Made by a program: the position numbers and the translations under genes. A stretch of DNA of 64,000 nucleotides from Amblyomma americanum (Eukaryota; Arthropoda; Arachnida; Ixodida; Ixodidae), in the NCBI RefSeq assembly GCF_052857255.1, contig NC_135504.1, forward strand, positions 146,656,121-146,720,120. Direction: 5' to 3'. The first letter of the stretch is position 1. Each line of letters begins with the position of its first letter. Positions 19,791 to 31,675 of this stretch are shown here, one piece after another. Under the pieces are notes generated by a model that saw only the letters and a program-made list of their open reading frames with translations, did no database searches and was not told where the DNA came from.

Positions 19791-22768
19791 GCTTTTCGCG
19801 CAGTTATAAGAGAAAAAGTTTTGACGCGTGTCACAGGGACACTTGTAAAACCGATGTGTTCAGATCTAGCTCGTTTTGGTGTAAAACAGCTTGTTTCGTT
19901 GTATTAAGCACGAATACATGCTTTTCGCGCAGTTATAAGAGAAAAAGTTTTGACGCGTGTCACAAGGACACTTGTAAAACCGATGTGTTCAGATTTAGCT
20001 CGTTTCGGTCTAAAACAGCTTGTTTCGTTGTATTGAGCACGAATACATGCTTTTCGCGCAGTTATAAGAGAAAAAGTTTAGACGCGTATCAGAGGAACAC
20101 TTGTAAAACCGATGTGTTGTGATTTAGCTCGTTTCGGTCTAAAACAGCTTGTTTCGTTGTATTAAGCAAGAATACATGCTTTTCGCGCAGTTATAAGAGA
20201 AAAAGATTTGACGCGTATCAGAGGAACACTTGTAAAGCCGATGTGTTGTGATTTATCTCGATATCGGTCTAAAACAGCTTGTTTCGCTGTATTAAGCAGG
20301 AATACATGCTTTTCGCGCAGTTATAAGAGAAAAAGTTTTAAAGGCGTGTCACAGGGACACTTGTAAAACCGATGTGTTCAGATTTACCCCGTTTCGGTCT
20401 AAAACAGCTTGTTTCGTTAGACTAAGCACGAATACATGCTTTTCGCGAAGTTATAAGAGAAAAAAGTTTTGACGCGTGTCACAGGGACACTTGTAAAACC
20501 GATGTGTTCAGATTTACCCCGTTTCGGTCTAAAACAGCTTGTTTCGTAAGACTAAGCACGAATACATGCTTTTCGCGCAGTTATAAGAGAAAAAAGTTTT
20601 GACGCGTTTCAGAGGAACACTTGTAAAACCGATGTGTTGTGATTTAGCTCGTTTCGGTCTAAAACAGCTTGTTTCGCTGTATTAAGCAAGAATACGTGCT
20701 TTTCGCGCAGTTATAAGAGAAAAAGTTTTGACGCGTGTCACAGGGACACTTGTAAAACCGATGTGTTCAGATCTAGCTCGTTTTGGTGTAAAACAGCTTG
20801 TTTCGTTGTATTAAGCACGAATACATGCTTTTCGCGCAGTTATAAGAGAAAAAGTTTTGACGCGTGTCACAAGGACACTTGTAAAACCGATGTGTTGTGA
20901 TTTAGCTCGTTTCGGTCTAAAAAAGCTTGTTTCGCTGTATTAAGCAAGAATACGTGCTTTTCGCGCAGTTATAAGAGAAAAAGTTTTGACGCGTGTCACA
21001 GGGACACGTGTAAAACCGACGTGTTCAGATCTAGCTCGTTTCGGTCTAAAACAGCTTGATTCGTTGTATTAAGCACGAATACATGCTTTTCGCGCAGTTA
21101 TAAGAGAAAAAGTTTTGACGAGTATCACGTGGATACTTGTAAAACCGATGCGTTCAGATACAACTCGTTTCGGTCTAAAACAGCTTGTTCCGTGTTATTA
21201 AGCACGAATACATGCTTTTCGCGCAGTTATAAGAGAAAAAGTTTTGACGCGTATCAGAGGAACACTTGTAAAACCGATGTGTTGTGACTTAACTCGTTTC
21301 GGTCTAAAACAGCTTGTTTCGCTGTATTAAGCAAGAATACATGCTTTTCGCGCAGTTATAAGAGAAAAAGTTGTGACGCGTGTCACAGGGACACTTGTAA
21401 AACCGATGTGTTCAGATTTAGCTCGTTTCGGTCTAAAACAGCTTGTTTCGCTGTATTAAGCAGGAATACATGCTTTTCGCGCCGTTATAAGAGAAAAAGT
21501 TTTAAAGGCGTGTCACAGGGACACTTGTAAAACCGATGTGTTCAGATTTACCCCGTTTCGGTCTAAAACAGCTTGTTTCGTAAGACTAAGCACGAATACA
21601 TGCTTTTCGCGCAGTTATAAGAGAAAAAAGTTTTGACGCGTATCAGAGGAACACTTGTAAAACCGATGTGTTGTGATTTAGCTCGTTTCGGTCTAAAACA
21701 GCTTGTTTCGCTGTATTAAGCAAGAATACGTGCTTTTCGCGCAGTTATAAGAGAAAAAGTTTTGACGCGTGTCACAGGGACACTTGTAAAACCGATGTGT
21801 TCAGATCTAGCTCGTTTTGGTGTAAAACAGCTTGTTTCGTTGTATTAAGCACGAATACATGCTTTTCGCGCAGTTATAAGAGAAAAAGTTTTGACGCGTG
21901 TCACAAGGACACTTGTAAAACCGATGTGTTCAGATTTAGCTCGTTTCGGTCTAAAACAGCTTGTTTCGTTGTATTGAGCACGGATACATGCTTTTCGCGC
22001 AGTTATAAGAGAAAAAGTTTAGACGCGTATCAGAGGAACACTTGTAAAACCGATGTGTTGTGATTTAGCTCGTTTCGGTCTAAAACAGCTTGTTTCGTTG
22101 TATTAAGCAAGAATACATGCTTTTCGCGCAGTTATAAGAGAAAAAGATTTGACGCGTATCAGAGGAACACTTGTAAAGCCGATGTGTTGTGATTTATCTC
22201 GATATCGGTCTAAAACAGCTTGTTTCGCTGTATTAAGCAGGAATACATGCTTTTCGCGCAGTTATAAGAGAAAAAGTTTTAAAGGCGTGTCACAGGGACA
22301 CTTGTAAAACCGATGTGTTCAGATTTACCCCGTTTCGGTCTAAAACAGCTTGTTTCGTTAGACTAAGCACGAATACATGCTTTTCGCGAAGTTATAAGAG
22401 AAAAAAGTTTTGACGCGTGTCACAGGGACACTTGTAAAACCGATGTGTTCAGATTTACCTCGTTTCGGTCTAAAACAGCTTGTTTCGCTGTATTAAGCAG
22501 GAATACATGCTTTTCGCGCAGTTATAAGAGAAAAAGTTTTAAAGGCGTGTCACAGGGACACTTGTAAAACCGATGTGTTCAGATTTACCCCGTTTCGGTC
22601 TAAAACAGCTTGTTTCGTAAGACTAAGCACGAATACATGCTTTTCGCGCAGTTATAAGAGAAAAAAGTTTTGACGCGTATCAGAGGAACACTTGTAAAAC
22701 CGATGTGTTGTGATTTAGCTCGTTTCGGTCTAAAACAGCTTGTTTCGCTGTATTAAGCAAGAATACGT
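19791..22768 (+). repeat. 2978 bp tandem HOR, copy 1 (23 monomers)
   Basis: Composed of a 905 bp seven-monomer block, a 1036 bp block containing T1, a T2/T8 chimera, T9, T10, T11, T12, T5' and T7, and a 1037 bp eight-monomer block. The next 2978 bp repeats all of it with the same private changes: GCGTTTCAG (about 20604/23582), TTCCGTGTTATT (21190/24168), CGCGCCGTTAT (21480/24458) and GAGCACGGATACAT (21978/24956). Only a few differences were seen, so this is among the youngest duplications in the window. Confidence 0.88.
21732..22768 (+). repeat. 1037 bp eight-monomer higher-order repeat unit
   Basis: Order of monomers: T1 (CAGATCTAGCTCGTTTTGG), T2 (GTCACAAGGACAC), T3 (GTTTAGACGCG), T4 (CGATATCG), T5 (TTTAAAGGCG with TTACCCCG and TTAGACTAAG), T6 (CGCGAAGTT head, TTACCTCG), T5' (TTTAAAGGCG, GTAAGACTAAG) and T7 (tail GAATACGT). 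The same series repeats at 24710-25746 and 26781-27817, with a 905 bp seven-monomer form at 19791-20695 and 22769-23673. This is the nearest thing to a canonical HOR here. Predicted single sites per unit, such as the GATATC of T4, would give a ~1 kb ladder. Confidence 0.87.
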
Positions 22769-25746
22769 GCTTTTCGCGCAGTTATAAGAGAAAAAGTTTT
22801 GACGCGTGTCACAGGGACACTTGTAAAACCGATGTGTTCAGATCTAGCTCGTTTTGGTGTAAAACAGCTTGTTTCGTTGTATTAAGCACGAATACATGCT
22901 TTTCGCGCAGTTATAAGAGAAAAAGTTTTGACGCGTGTCACAAGGACACTTGTAAAACCGATGTGTTCAGATTTAGCTCGTTTCGGTCTAAAACAGCTTG
23001 TTTCGTTCTATTGAGCACGAATACATGCTTTTCGCGCAGTTATAAGAGAAAAAGTTTAGACGCGTATCAGAGGAACACTTGTAAAACCGATGTGTTGTGA
23101 TTTAGCTCGTTTCGGTCTAAAACAGCTTGTTTCGTTGTATTAAGCAAGAATACATGCTTTTCGCGCAGTTATAAGAGAAAAAGATTTGACGCGTATCAGA
23201 GGAACACTTGTAAAGCCGATGTGTTGTGATTTATCTCGATATCGGTCTAAAACAGCTTGTTTCGCTGTATTAAGCAGGAATACATGCTTTTCGCGCAGTT
23301 ATAAGAGAAAAAGTTTTAAAGGCGTGTCACAGGGACACTTGTAAAACCGATGTGTTCAGATTTACCCCGTTTCGGTCTAAAACAGCTTGTTTCGTTAGAC
23401 TAAGCACGAATACATGCTTTTCGCGAAGTTATAAGAGAAAAAAGTTTTGACGCGTGTCACAGGGACACTTGTAAAACCGATGTGTTCAGATTTACCCCGT
23501 TTCGGTCTAAAACAGCTTGTTTCGTAAGACTAAGCACGAATACATGCTTTTCGCGCAGTTATAAGAGAAAAAAGTTTTGACGCGTTTCAGAGGAACACTT
23601 GTAAAACCGATGTGTTGTGATTTAGCTCGTTTCGGTCTAAAACAGCTTGTTTCGCTGTATTAAGCAAGAATACGTGCTTTTCGCGCAGTTATAAGAGAAA
23701 AAGTTTTGACGCGTGTCACAGGGACACTTGTAAAACCGATGTGTTCAGATCTAGCTCGTTTTGGTGTAAAACAGCTTGTTTCGTTGTATTAAGCACGAAT
23801 ACATGCTTTTCGCGCAGTTATAAGAGAAAAAGTTTTGACGCGTGTCACAAGGACACTTGTAAAACCGATGTGTTGTGATTTAGCTCGTTTCGGTCTAAAA
23901 AAGCTTGTTTCGCTGTATTAAGCAAGAATACGTGCTTTTCGCGCAGTTATAAGAGAAAAAGTTTTGACGCGTGTCACAGGGACACGTGTAAAACCGACGT
24001 GTTCAGATCTAGCTCGTTTCGGTCTAAAACAGCTTGATTCGTTGTATTAAGCACGAATACATGCTTTTCGCGCAGTTATAAGAGAAAAAGTTTTGACGAG
24101 TATCACGTGGATACTTGTAAAACCGATGCGTTCAGATACAACTCGTTTCGGTCTAAAACAGCTTGTTCCGTGTTATTAAGCACGAATACATGCTTTTCGC
24201 GCAGTTATAAGAGAAAAAGTTTTGACGCGTATCAGAGGAACACTTGTAAAACCGATGTGTTGTGACTTAACTCGTTTCGGTCTAAAACAGCTTGTTTCGC
24301 TGTATTAAGCAAGAATACATGCTTTTCGCGCAGTTATAAGAGAAAAAGTTGTGACGCGTGTCACAGGGACACTTGTAAAACCGATGTGTTCAGATTTAGC
24401 TCGTTTCGGTCTAAAACAGCTTGTTTCGCTGTATTAAGCAGGAATACATGCTTTTCGCGCCGTTATAAGAGAAAAAGTTTTAAAGGCGTGTCACAGGGAC
24501 ACTTGTAAAACCGATGTGTTCAGATTTACCCCGTTTCGGTCTAAAACAGCTTGTTTCGTAAGACTAAGCACGAATACATGCTTTTCGCGCAGTTATAAGA
24601 GAAAAAAGTTTTGACGCGTATCAGAGGAACACTTGTAAAACCGATGTGTTGTGATTTAGCTCGTTTCGGTCTAAAACAGCTTGTTTCGCTGTATTAAGCA
24701 AGAATACGTGCTTTTCGCGCAGTTATAAGAGAAAAAGTTTTGACGCGTGTCACAGGGACACTTGTAAAACCGATGTGTTCAGATCTAGCTCGTTTTGGTG
24801 TAAAACAGCTTGTTTCGTTGTATTAAGCACGAATACATGCTTTTCGCGCAGTTATAAGAGAAAAAGTTTTGACGCGTGTCACAAGGACACTTGTAAAACC
24901 GATGTGTTCAGATTTAGCTCGTTTCGGTCTAAAACAGCTTGTTTCGTTGTATTGAGCACGGATACATGCTTTTCGCGCAGTTATAAGAGAAAAAGTTTAG
25001 ACGCGTATCAGAGGAACACTTGTAAAACCGATGTGTTGTGATTTAGCTCGTTTCGGTCTAAAACAGCTTGTTTCGTTGTATTAAGCAAGAATACATGCTT
25101 TTCGCGCAGTTATAAGAGAAAAAGATTTGACGCGTATCAGAGGAACACTTGTAAAGCCGATGTGTTGTGATTTATCTCGATATCGGTCTAAAACAGCTTG
25201 TTTCGCTGTATTAAGCAGGAATACATGCTTTTCGCGCAGTTATAAGAGAAAAAGTTTTAAAGGCGTGTCACAGGGACACTTGTAAAACCGATGTGTTCAG
25301 ATTTACCCCGTTTCGGTCTAAAACAGCTTGTTTCGTTAGACTAAGCACGAATACATGCTTTTCGCGAAGTTATAAGAGAAAAAAGTTTTGACGCGTGTCA
25401 CAGGGACACTTGTAAAACCGATGTGTTCAGATTTACCTCGTTTCGGTCTAAAACAGCTTGTTTCGCTGCATTAAGCAGGAATACATGCTTTTCGCGCAGT
25501 TATAAGAGAAAAAGTTTTAAAGGCGTGTCACAGGGACACTTGTAAAACCGATGTGTTCAGATTTACCCCGTTTCGGTCTAAAACAGCTTGTTTCGTAAGA
25601 CTAAGCACGAATACATGCTTTTCGCGCAGTTATAAGAGAAAAAAGTTTTGACGCGTATCAGAGGAACACTTGTAAAACCGATGTGTTGTGATTTAGCTCG
25701 TTTCGGTCTAAAACAGCTTGTTTCGCTGTATTAAGCAAGAATACGT
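22769..25746 (+). repeat. 2978 bp tandem HOR, copy 2
   Basis: Near-identical tandem partner of 19791-22768. Differences I noticed are TTCGTTCTATTGAGC near 23006 (TTGTATT in the other copy), and CTGCATTAAGCAGG near 25467 (CTGTATT in the other). The similarity continues past 25746 for three monomers as a partial third copy and stops at a chimeric monomer near 26165. Confidence 0.87.
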
Positions 25747-26780
25747 GCTTTTCGCGCAGTTATAAGAGAAAAAGTTTTGACGCGTGTCACAGGGACACTT
25801 GTAAAACCGATGTGTTCAGATCTAGCTCGTTTTGGTGTAAAACAGCTTGTTTCGTTGTATTAAGCACGAATACATGCTTTTCGCGCAGTTATAAGAGAAA
25901 AAGTTTTGAGGCGTGTCACAAGGACACTTGTAAAACCGATGTGTTCAGATTTAGCTCGTTTCGGTCTAAAACAGCTTGTTTCGTTGTATTGAGCACGAAT
26001 ACATGCTTTTCGCGCAGTTATAAGAGAAAAAGTTTAGACGCGTATCAGAGGAACACTTGTAAAACCGATGTGTTGTGATTTAGCTCGTTTCGGTCTAAAA
26101 CAGCTTGTTTCGTTGTATTAAGCAAGAATACATGCTTTTCGCGCAGTTATAAGAGAAAAAGATTTGACGCGTATCACGTGGATACTTGTAAAACCGATGC
26201 GTTCAGATACAACTCGTTTCGGTCTAAAACAGCTTGTTCCGTTTTATTAAGCACGAATACATGCTTTTCGCGCAGTTATAAGAGAAAAAGTTTTGACGCG
26301 TATCAGAGGAACACTTGTAAAACCGATGTGTTGTGACTTAACTCGTTTCGGTCTAAAACAGCTTGTTTCGCTGTATTAAGCAAGAATACATGCTTTTCGC
26401 GCAGTTATAAGAGAAAAAGTTGTGACGCGTGTCACAGGGACACTTGTAAAACCGATGTGTTCAGATTTAGCTCGTTTCGGTCTAAAACAGCTTGTTTCGC
26501 TGTATTAAGCAGGAATACATGCTTTTCGCGCAGTTATAAGAGAAAAAGTTTTAAAGGCGTGTCACAGGGACACTTGTAAAACCGATGTGTTCAGATTTAC
26601 CCCGTTTCGGTCTAAAACAGCTTGTTTCGTAAGACTAAGCACGAATACATGCTTTTCGCGCAGTTATAAGAGAAAAAAGTTTTGACGCGTATCAGAGGAA
26701 CACTTGTAAAACCGATGTGTTGTGATTTAGCTCGTTTCGGTCTAAAACAGCTTGTTTCGCTGTATTAAGCAAGAATACGT
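25747..26780 (+). repeat. 1034 bp recombinant HOR unit
   Basis: Starts as the eight-monomer unit (T1, T2 with GTTTTGAGGCGTG, T3), then the T4 start GATTTGACGCGTATCA continues as CGTGGATACTTG, that is, a T10 body. T11, T12, T5' and T7 follow. The unit is therefore a hybrid of the T1-T4 half of one HOR and the T10-T7 half of the other, still eight monomers long, so the exchange was in register. The breakpoint lies within the bases shared by both parents (GTATCA) near 26170-26175. Confidence 0.85.
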
Positions 26781-28345
26781 GCTTTTCGCGCAGTTATAAG
26801 AGAAAAAGTTTTGACGCGTGTCACAGGGACACTTGTAAAACCGATGTGTTCAGATCTAGCTCGTTTTGGTGTAAAACAGCTTGTTTCGTTGTATTAAGCA
26901 CGAATACATGCTTTTCGCGCAGTTATAAGAGAAAAAGTTTTGACGCGTGTCACAAGGACACTTGTAAAACCGATGTGTTCAGATTTAGCTCGTTTCGGTC
27001 TAAAACAGCTTGTTTCGTTGTATTGAGCACGAATACATGCTTTTCGCGCAGTTATAAGAGAAAAAGTTTAGACGCGTATCAGAGGAACACTTGTAAAACC
27101 GATGTGTTGTGATTTAGCTCGTTTCGGTCTAAAACAGCTTGTTTCGTTGTATTAAGCAAGAATACATGCTTTTCGCGCAGTTATAAGAGAAAAAGATTTG
27201 ACGCGTATCACAGGAACACTTGTAAAGCCGATGTGTTGTGATTTATCTCGATATCGGTCTAAAACAGCTTGTTTCGCTGTATTAAGCAGGAATACATGCT
27301 TTTCGCGCAGTTATAAGAGAAAAAGTTTTAAAGGCGTGTCACAGGGACACTTGTAAAACCGATGTGTTCAGATTTACCCCGTTTCGGTCTAAAACAGCTT
27401 GTTTCGTTAGACTAAGCACGAATACATGCTTTTCGCGAAGTTATAAAAGAAAAAAGTTTTGACGCGTGTCACAGGGACACTTGTAAAACCGATGTGTTCA
27501 GATTTACCTCGTTTCGGTCTAAAACAGCTTGTTTCGCTGTATTAAGCAGGAATACATGCTTTTCGCGCAGTTATAAGAGAAAAAGTTTTAAAGGCGTGTC
27601 ACAGGGACACTTGTAAAACCGATGTGTTCAGATTTACCCCGTTTCGGTCTAAAACAGCTTGTTTCGTAAGACTAAGCACGAATACATGCTTTTCGCGCAG
27701 TTATAAGAGAAAAAAGTTTTGACGCGTATCAGAGGAACACTTGTAAAACCGATGTGTTGTGATTTAGCTCGTTTCGGTCTAAAACAGCTTGTTTCGCTGT
27801 ATTAAGCAAGAATACGTGCTTTTCGCGCAGTTATAAGAGAAAAAGTTTTGACGCGTGTCACAGGGACACTTGTAAAACCGATGTGTTCAGATCTAGCTCG
27901 TTTTGGTGTAAAACAGCTTGTTTCGTTGTATTAAGCACGAATACATGCTTTTCGCGCAGTTATAAGAGAAAAAGTTTTGACGCGTGTCACAAGGACACTT
28001 GTAAAACCGATGTGTTCAGATTTAGCTCGTTTCGGTCTAAAACAGCTTGTTTCGTTGTATTGAGCACGAATACATGCTTTTCGCGCAGTTATAAGAGAAA
28101 AAGTTTAGACGCGTATCAGAGGAACACTTGTAAAACCGATGTGTTGTGATTTAGCTCGTTTCGGTCTAAAACAGCTTGTTTCGTTGTATTAAGCAAGAAT
28201 ACATGCTTTTCGCGCAGTTATAAGAGAAAAAGATTTGACGCGTATCAGAGGAACACTTGTAAAGCCGATGTGTTGTGATTTATCTCGATATCGGTCTAAA
28301 ACAGCTTGTTTCGCTGTATTAAGCAGGAATACATGCTTTTCGCGC
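26781..28345 (+). repeat. Eight-monomer HOR and start of the next
   Basis: 26781-27817 is a full T1-T2-T3-T4-T5-T6-T5'-T7 unit (with GTATCACAGGAACAC near 27207, and TTATAAAAGAAAA near 27444). 27818-28345 begins another with T1, T2, T3 and T4, after which the order changes to that of the 1664 bp tandem. Confidence 0.82.
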
Positions 28346-30009
28346 AGTTATAAGAGAAAAAGTTTTAAAGGCGTGTCACAGGGACACTTGTAAAACCGAT
28401 GTGTTCAGATTTACCCCGTTTCGGTCTAAAACAGCTTGTTTCGTTAGACTAAGCACGAATACATGCTTTTCGCGAAGTTATAAGAGAAAAAAGTTTTGAC
28501 GCGTGTCACAGGGACACTTGTAAAACCGATGTGTTCAGATTTACCTCGTTTCGGTCTAAAACAGCTTTTTTCGTTGAACTAAGCACGAATACATGCTTTT
28601 CGCGCAGTTATAAGAGAAAAAAGTTTTGACGCGTATCAGAGGAACACTTGTAAAACCGATGTGTTCAGATCTAGCTCGTTTTGGTGTAAAACAGCTTGTT
28701 TCGTTGTATTAAGCACGAATACATGCTTTTCGCGCAGTTATAAGAGAAAAAGTTTAGACGCGTATCAGAGGAACACGTGTAAAACCGATGTGTTGTGATT
28801 TAGCTCGTTTCGGTCTAAAACAGCTTGTTTCGTTGCATTAAGCAAGAATACATGCTTTTCGCGCAGTTATAAGAGAAAAAGTTTTGACGCGTGTCACAGG
28901 GACACTTGTAAAACCGATGTGTTGTGATTTAGCTCGTTTCGGTCTAAAACAGCTTGTTTCGTTGTATTAAGCAAGAATACATGCTTTTCGCGCAGTTATA
29001 AGAGAAAAAGTTTTGACGCGTATCAGAGGAACACTTGTAAAACCGATGTGTTGTGATTTAGCTCGTTTCGGTCTAAAACAGCTTGTTTCGCTGTATTAAG
29101 CAAGAATACATGCTTTTCGCGCAGTTATAAGAGAAAAAGTTTTGACGCGTGTCACGGGACACTTGTGAAACCGATGTGTTCAGATTTAGCTCGTTTCGGT
29201 CTAAAACAACTTGTTTCCTTGTATTAAGCACGAATACATGCTTTTCGCGCAGTTATAAGAGAAAAAAGTTTTGAAGCGTATCAGAGGAACACTTGTAAAA
29301 CCGATGTGTTGTGATTTAGCTCGTTTTGGTCTAAAACAGCTTGTTTCGCTGTATTAAGCAAGAATACGTGCTTTTCGCGCAGTTATAAGAGAAAAAGTTT
29401 TGACGCGTGTCACAGGGACACTTGTAAAACCGATGTGTTCAGATCTAGCTCGTTTTGGTGTAAAACAGCTTGTTTCGTTGTATTAAGCAAGAATGCATGC
29501 TTTTCGCGCAGTTATAAGAGAAAAAGTTTAGACGCGTATCAGAGGAACACTTGTAAAACCGATGTGTTGTGATTTAGCTCGTTTCGGTTTTAAACAGCTT
29601 GTTTCGTTGTATTAAGCAAGAATACATGCTTTTCGCGCAGTTATAAGAGAAAAAGTTTTGAGGCGTATCAGAGGAACACTTGTAAAACCGATGTGTTGTG
29701 ATTTAGCTCGTTCCGGTCTAAAACAGCTGGTTTCGCTGTATTAAGCAAGAATACATGCTTTTCGCGCAGTTATTACAGAAAAAGTTTTGACACTTGTAAT
29801 ACCGATGTGTTGTGATTTGGCTCGTTTCGGTCTAAAACAGCTTGTTTCGTTGTATTAAGCAAGTATACATGCTTTTCGTGCAGTTATAAGAGAAAAAGAT
29901 TTGACGCGTATCAGAGGAACACTTGTAAAGCCGATGTGTTGTGATTTAGCTCGTTTCGGTCTAAAACAGCTTGTTTCGCTGTATTAAGCAGGAATACATG
30001 CTTTTCGCG
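28346..30009 (+). repeat. 1664 bp tandem duplication, copy 1
   Basis: Begins at a T5 monomer (TTTAAAGGCG) and runs through T6, GTTGAACTAAG, T1-like, T3 with GAACACGTGT, the TTGCATTAAGC tail, plain A and B monomers, a box 1 variant with one base lost (GTGTCACGGGACAC, 29149), CTTGTTTCCTTG, T7, GAATGCATGC, TTTTAAAC, GAGGCG with CAGCTGGTTTCG, and a 114 bp monomer with TTATTACAG. The second copy shows the same series at a 1664 bp offset (GTGTCACGGG at 30813, CTGGTTTCG at 31390). About 13 monomers. Confidence 0.84.
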
Positions 30010-31675
30010 CAGTTATAAGAGAAAAAGTTTTAAAGGCGTGTCACAGGGACACTTGTAAAACCGATGTGTTCAGATTTACCCCGTTTCGGTCTAAAACAGC
30101 TTGTTTCGTTAGACTAAGCACGAATACATGCTTTTCGCGAAGTTATAAGAGAAAAAAGTTTTGACGCGTGTCACAGGGACACTTGTAAAACCGATGTGTT
30201 CAGATTTACCTCGTTTCGGTCTAAAACAGCTTGTTTCGTTGAACTAAGCACGAATACATGCTTTTCGCGCAGTTATAAGAGAAAATGTTTTGACGCGTAT
30301 CAGAGGAACACTTGTAAAACCGATGTGTTCAGATCTAGCTCGTTTTGGTGTAAAACAGCTTGTTTCGTTGTATTAAGCACGAATACATGCTTTTCGCGCA
30401 GTTATAAGAGAAAAAGTTTAGACGCGTATCAGAGGAACACGTGTAAAACCGATGTGTTGTGATTTAGCTCGTTTCGGTCTAAAACAGCTTGTTTCGTTGC
30501 ATTAAGCAAGAATACATGCTTTTCGCGCAGTTATAAGAGAAAAAGTTTTGACGCGTGTCACAGGGACACTTGTAAAACCGATGTGTTGTGATTTAGCTCG
30601 TTTCGGTCTAAAACAGCTTGTTTCGTTGTATTAAGCAAGAATACATGCTTTTCGCGCAGTTATAAGAGAAAAAGTTTTGACGCGTATCAGAGGAACACTT
30701 GTAAAACCGATGTGTTGTGATTTAGCTCGTTTCGGTCTAAAACAGCTTGTTTCGCTGTATTAAGCAAGAATACATGCTTTTCGCGCAGTTATAAGAGAAA
30801 AAGTTTTGACGCGTGTCACGGGACACTTGTGAAACCGATGTGTTCAGATTTAGCTCGTTTCGGTCTAAAACAACTTGTTTCCTTGTTTTAAGCACGAATA
30901 CATGCTTTTCGCGCAGTTATAAGAGAAAAAAGTTTTGAAGCGTATCAGAGGAACACTTGTAAAACCGATGTGTTGTGATTTAGCTCGTTTTGGTCTAAAA
31001 CAGCTTGTTTCGCTGTATTAAGCAAGAATACGTGCTTTTCGCGCAGTTATAAGAGAAAAAGTTTTGACGCGTGTCACAGGGACACTTGTAAAACCGATGT
31101 GTTCAGATCTAGCTCGTTTTGGTGTAAAACAGCTTGTTTCGTTGTATTAAGCAAGAATGCATGCTTTTCGCGCAGTTATAAGAGAAAAAGTTTAGGCGCG
31201 TATCAGAGGAACACTTGTAAAACCGATGTGTTGTGATTTAGCTCGTTTCGGTTTTAAACAGCTTGTTTCGTTGTATTAAGCAAGAATACATGCTTTTCGC
31301 GCAGTTATAAGAGAAAAGTTTTGAGGCGTATCAGAGGAACACTTGTAAAACCGATGTGTTGTGATTTAGCTCGTTCCGGTCTAAAACAGCTGGTTTCGCT
31401 GTATTAAGCAAGAATACATGCTTTTCGCGCAGTTATTACAGAAAAAGTTTTGACACTTGTAATACCGATGTGTTGTGATTTGGCTCGTTTCGGTCTAAAA
31501 CAGCTTGTTTCGTTGTATTAAGCAAGTATACATGCTTTTCGTGCAGTTATAAGAGAAAAAGATTTGACGCGTATCAGAGGAACACTTGTAAAGCCGATGT
31601 GTTGTGATTTAGCTCGTTTCGGTCTAAAACAGCTTGTTTCGCTGTATTAAGCAGGAATACATGCTTTTCGCGCAG
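30010..31675 (+). repeat. 1664 bp tandem duplication, copy 2
   Basis: Partner of 28346-30009. Private differences are GAAAATGTTTTGACG near 30285, CTTGTTTTAAGCACG near 30880, GTTTAGGCGCG near 31192, and a one-base loss in the purine tract near 31314. The segment from about 30660 onward is also the left part of the 10.55 kb offset duplication shared with 41.2 kb. Confidence 0.82.
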
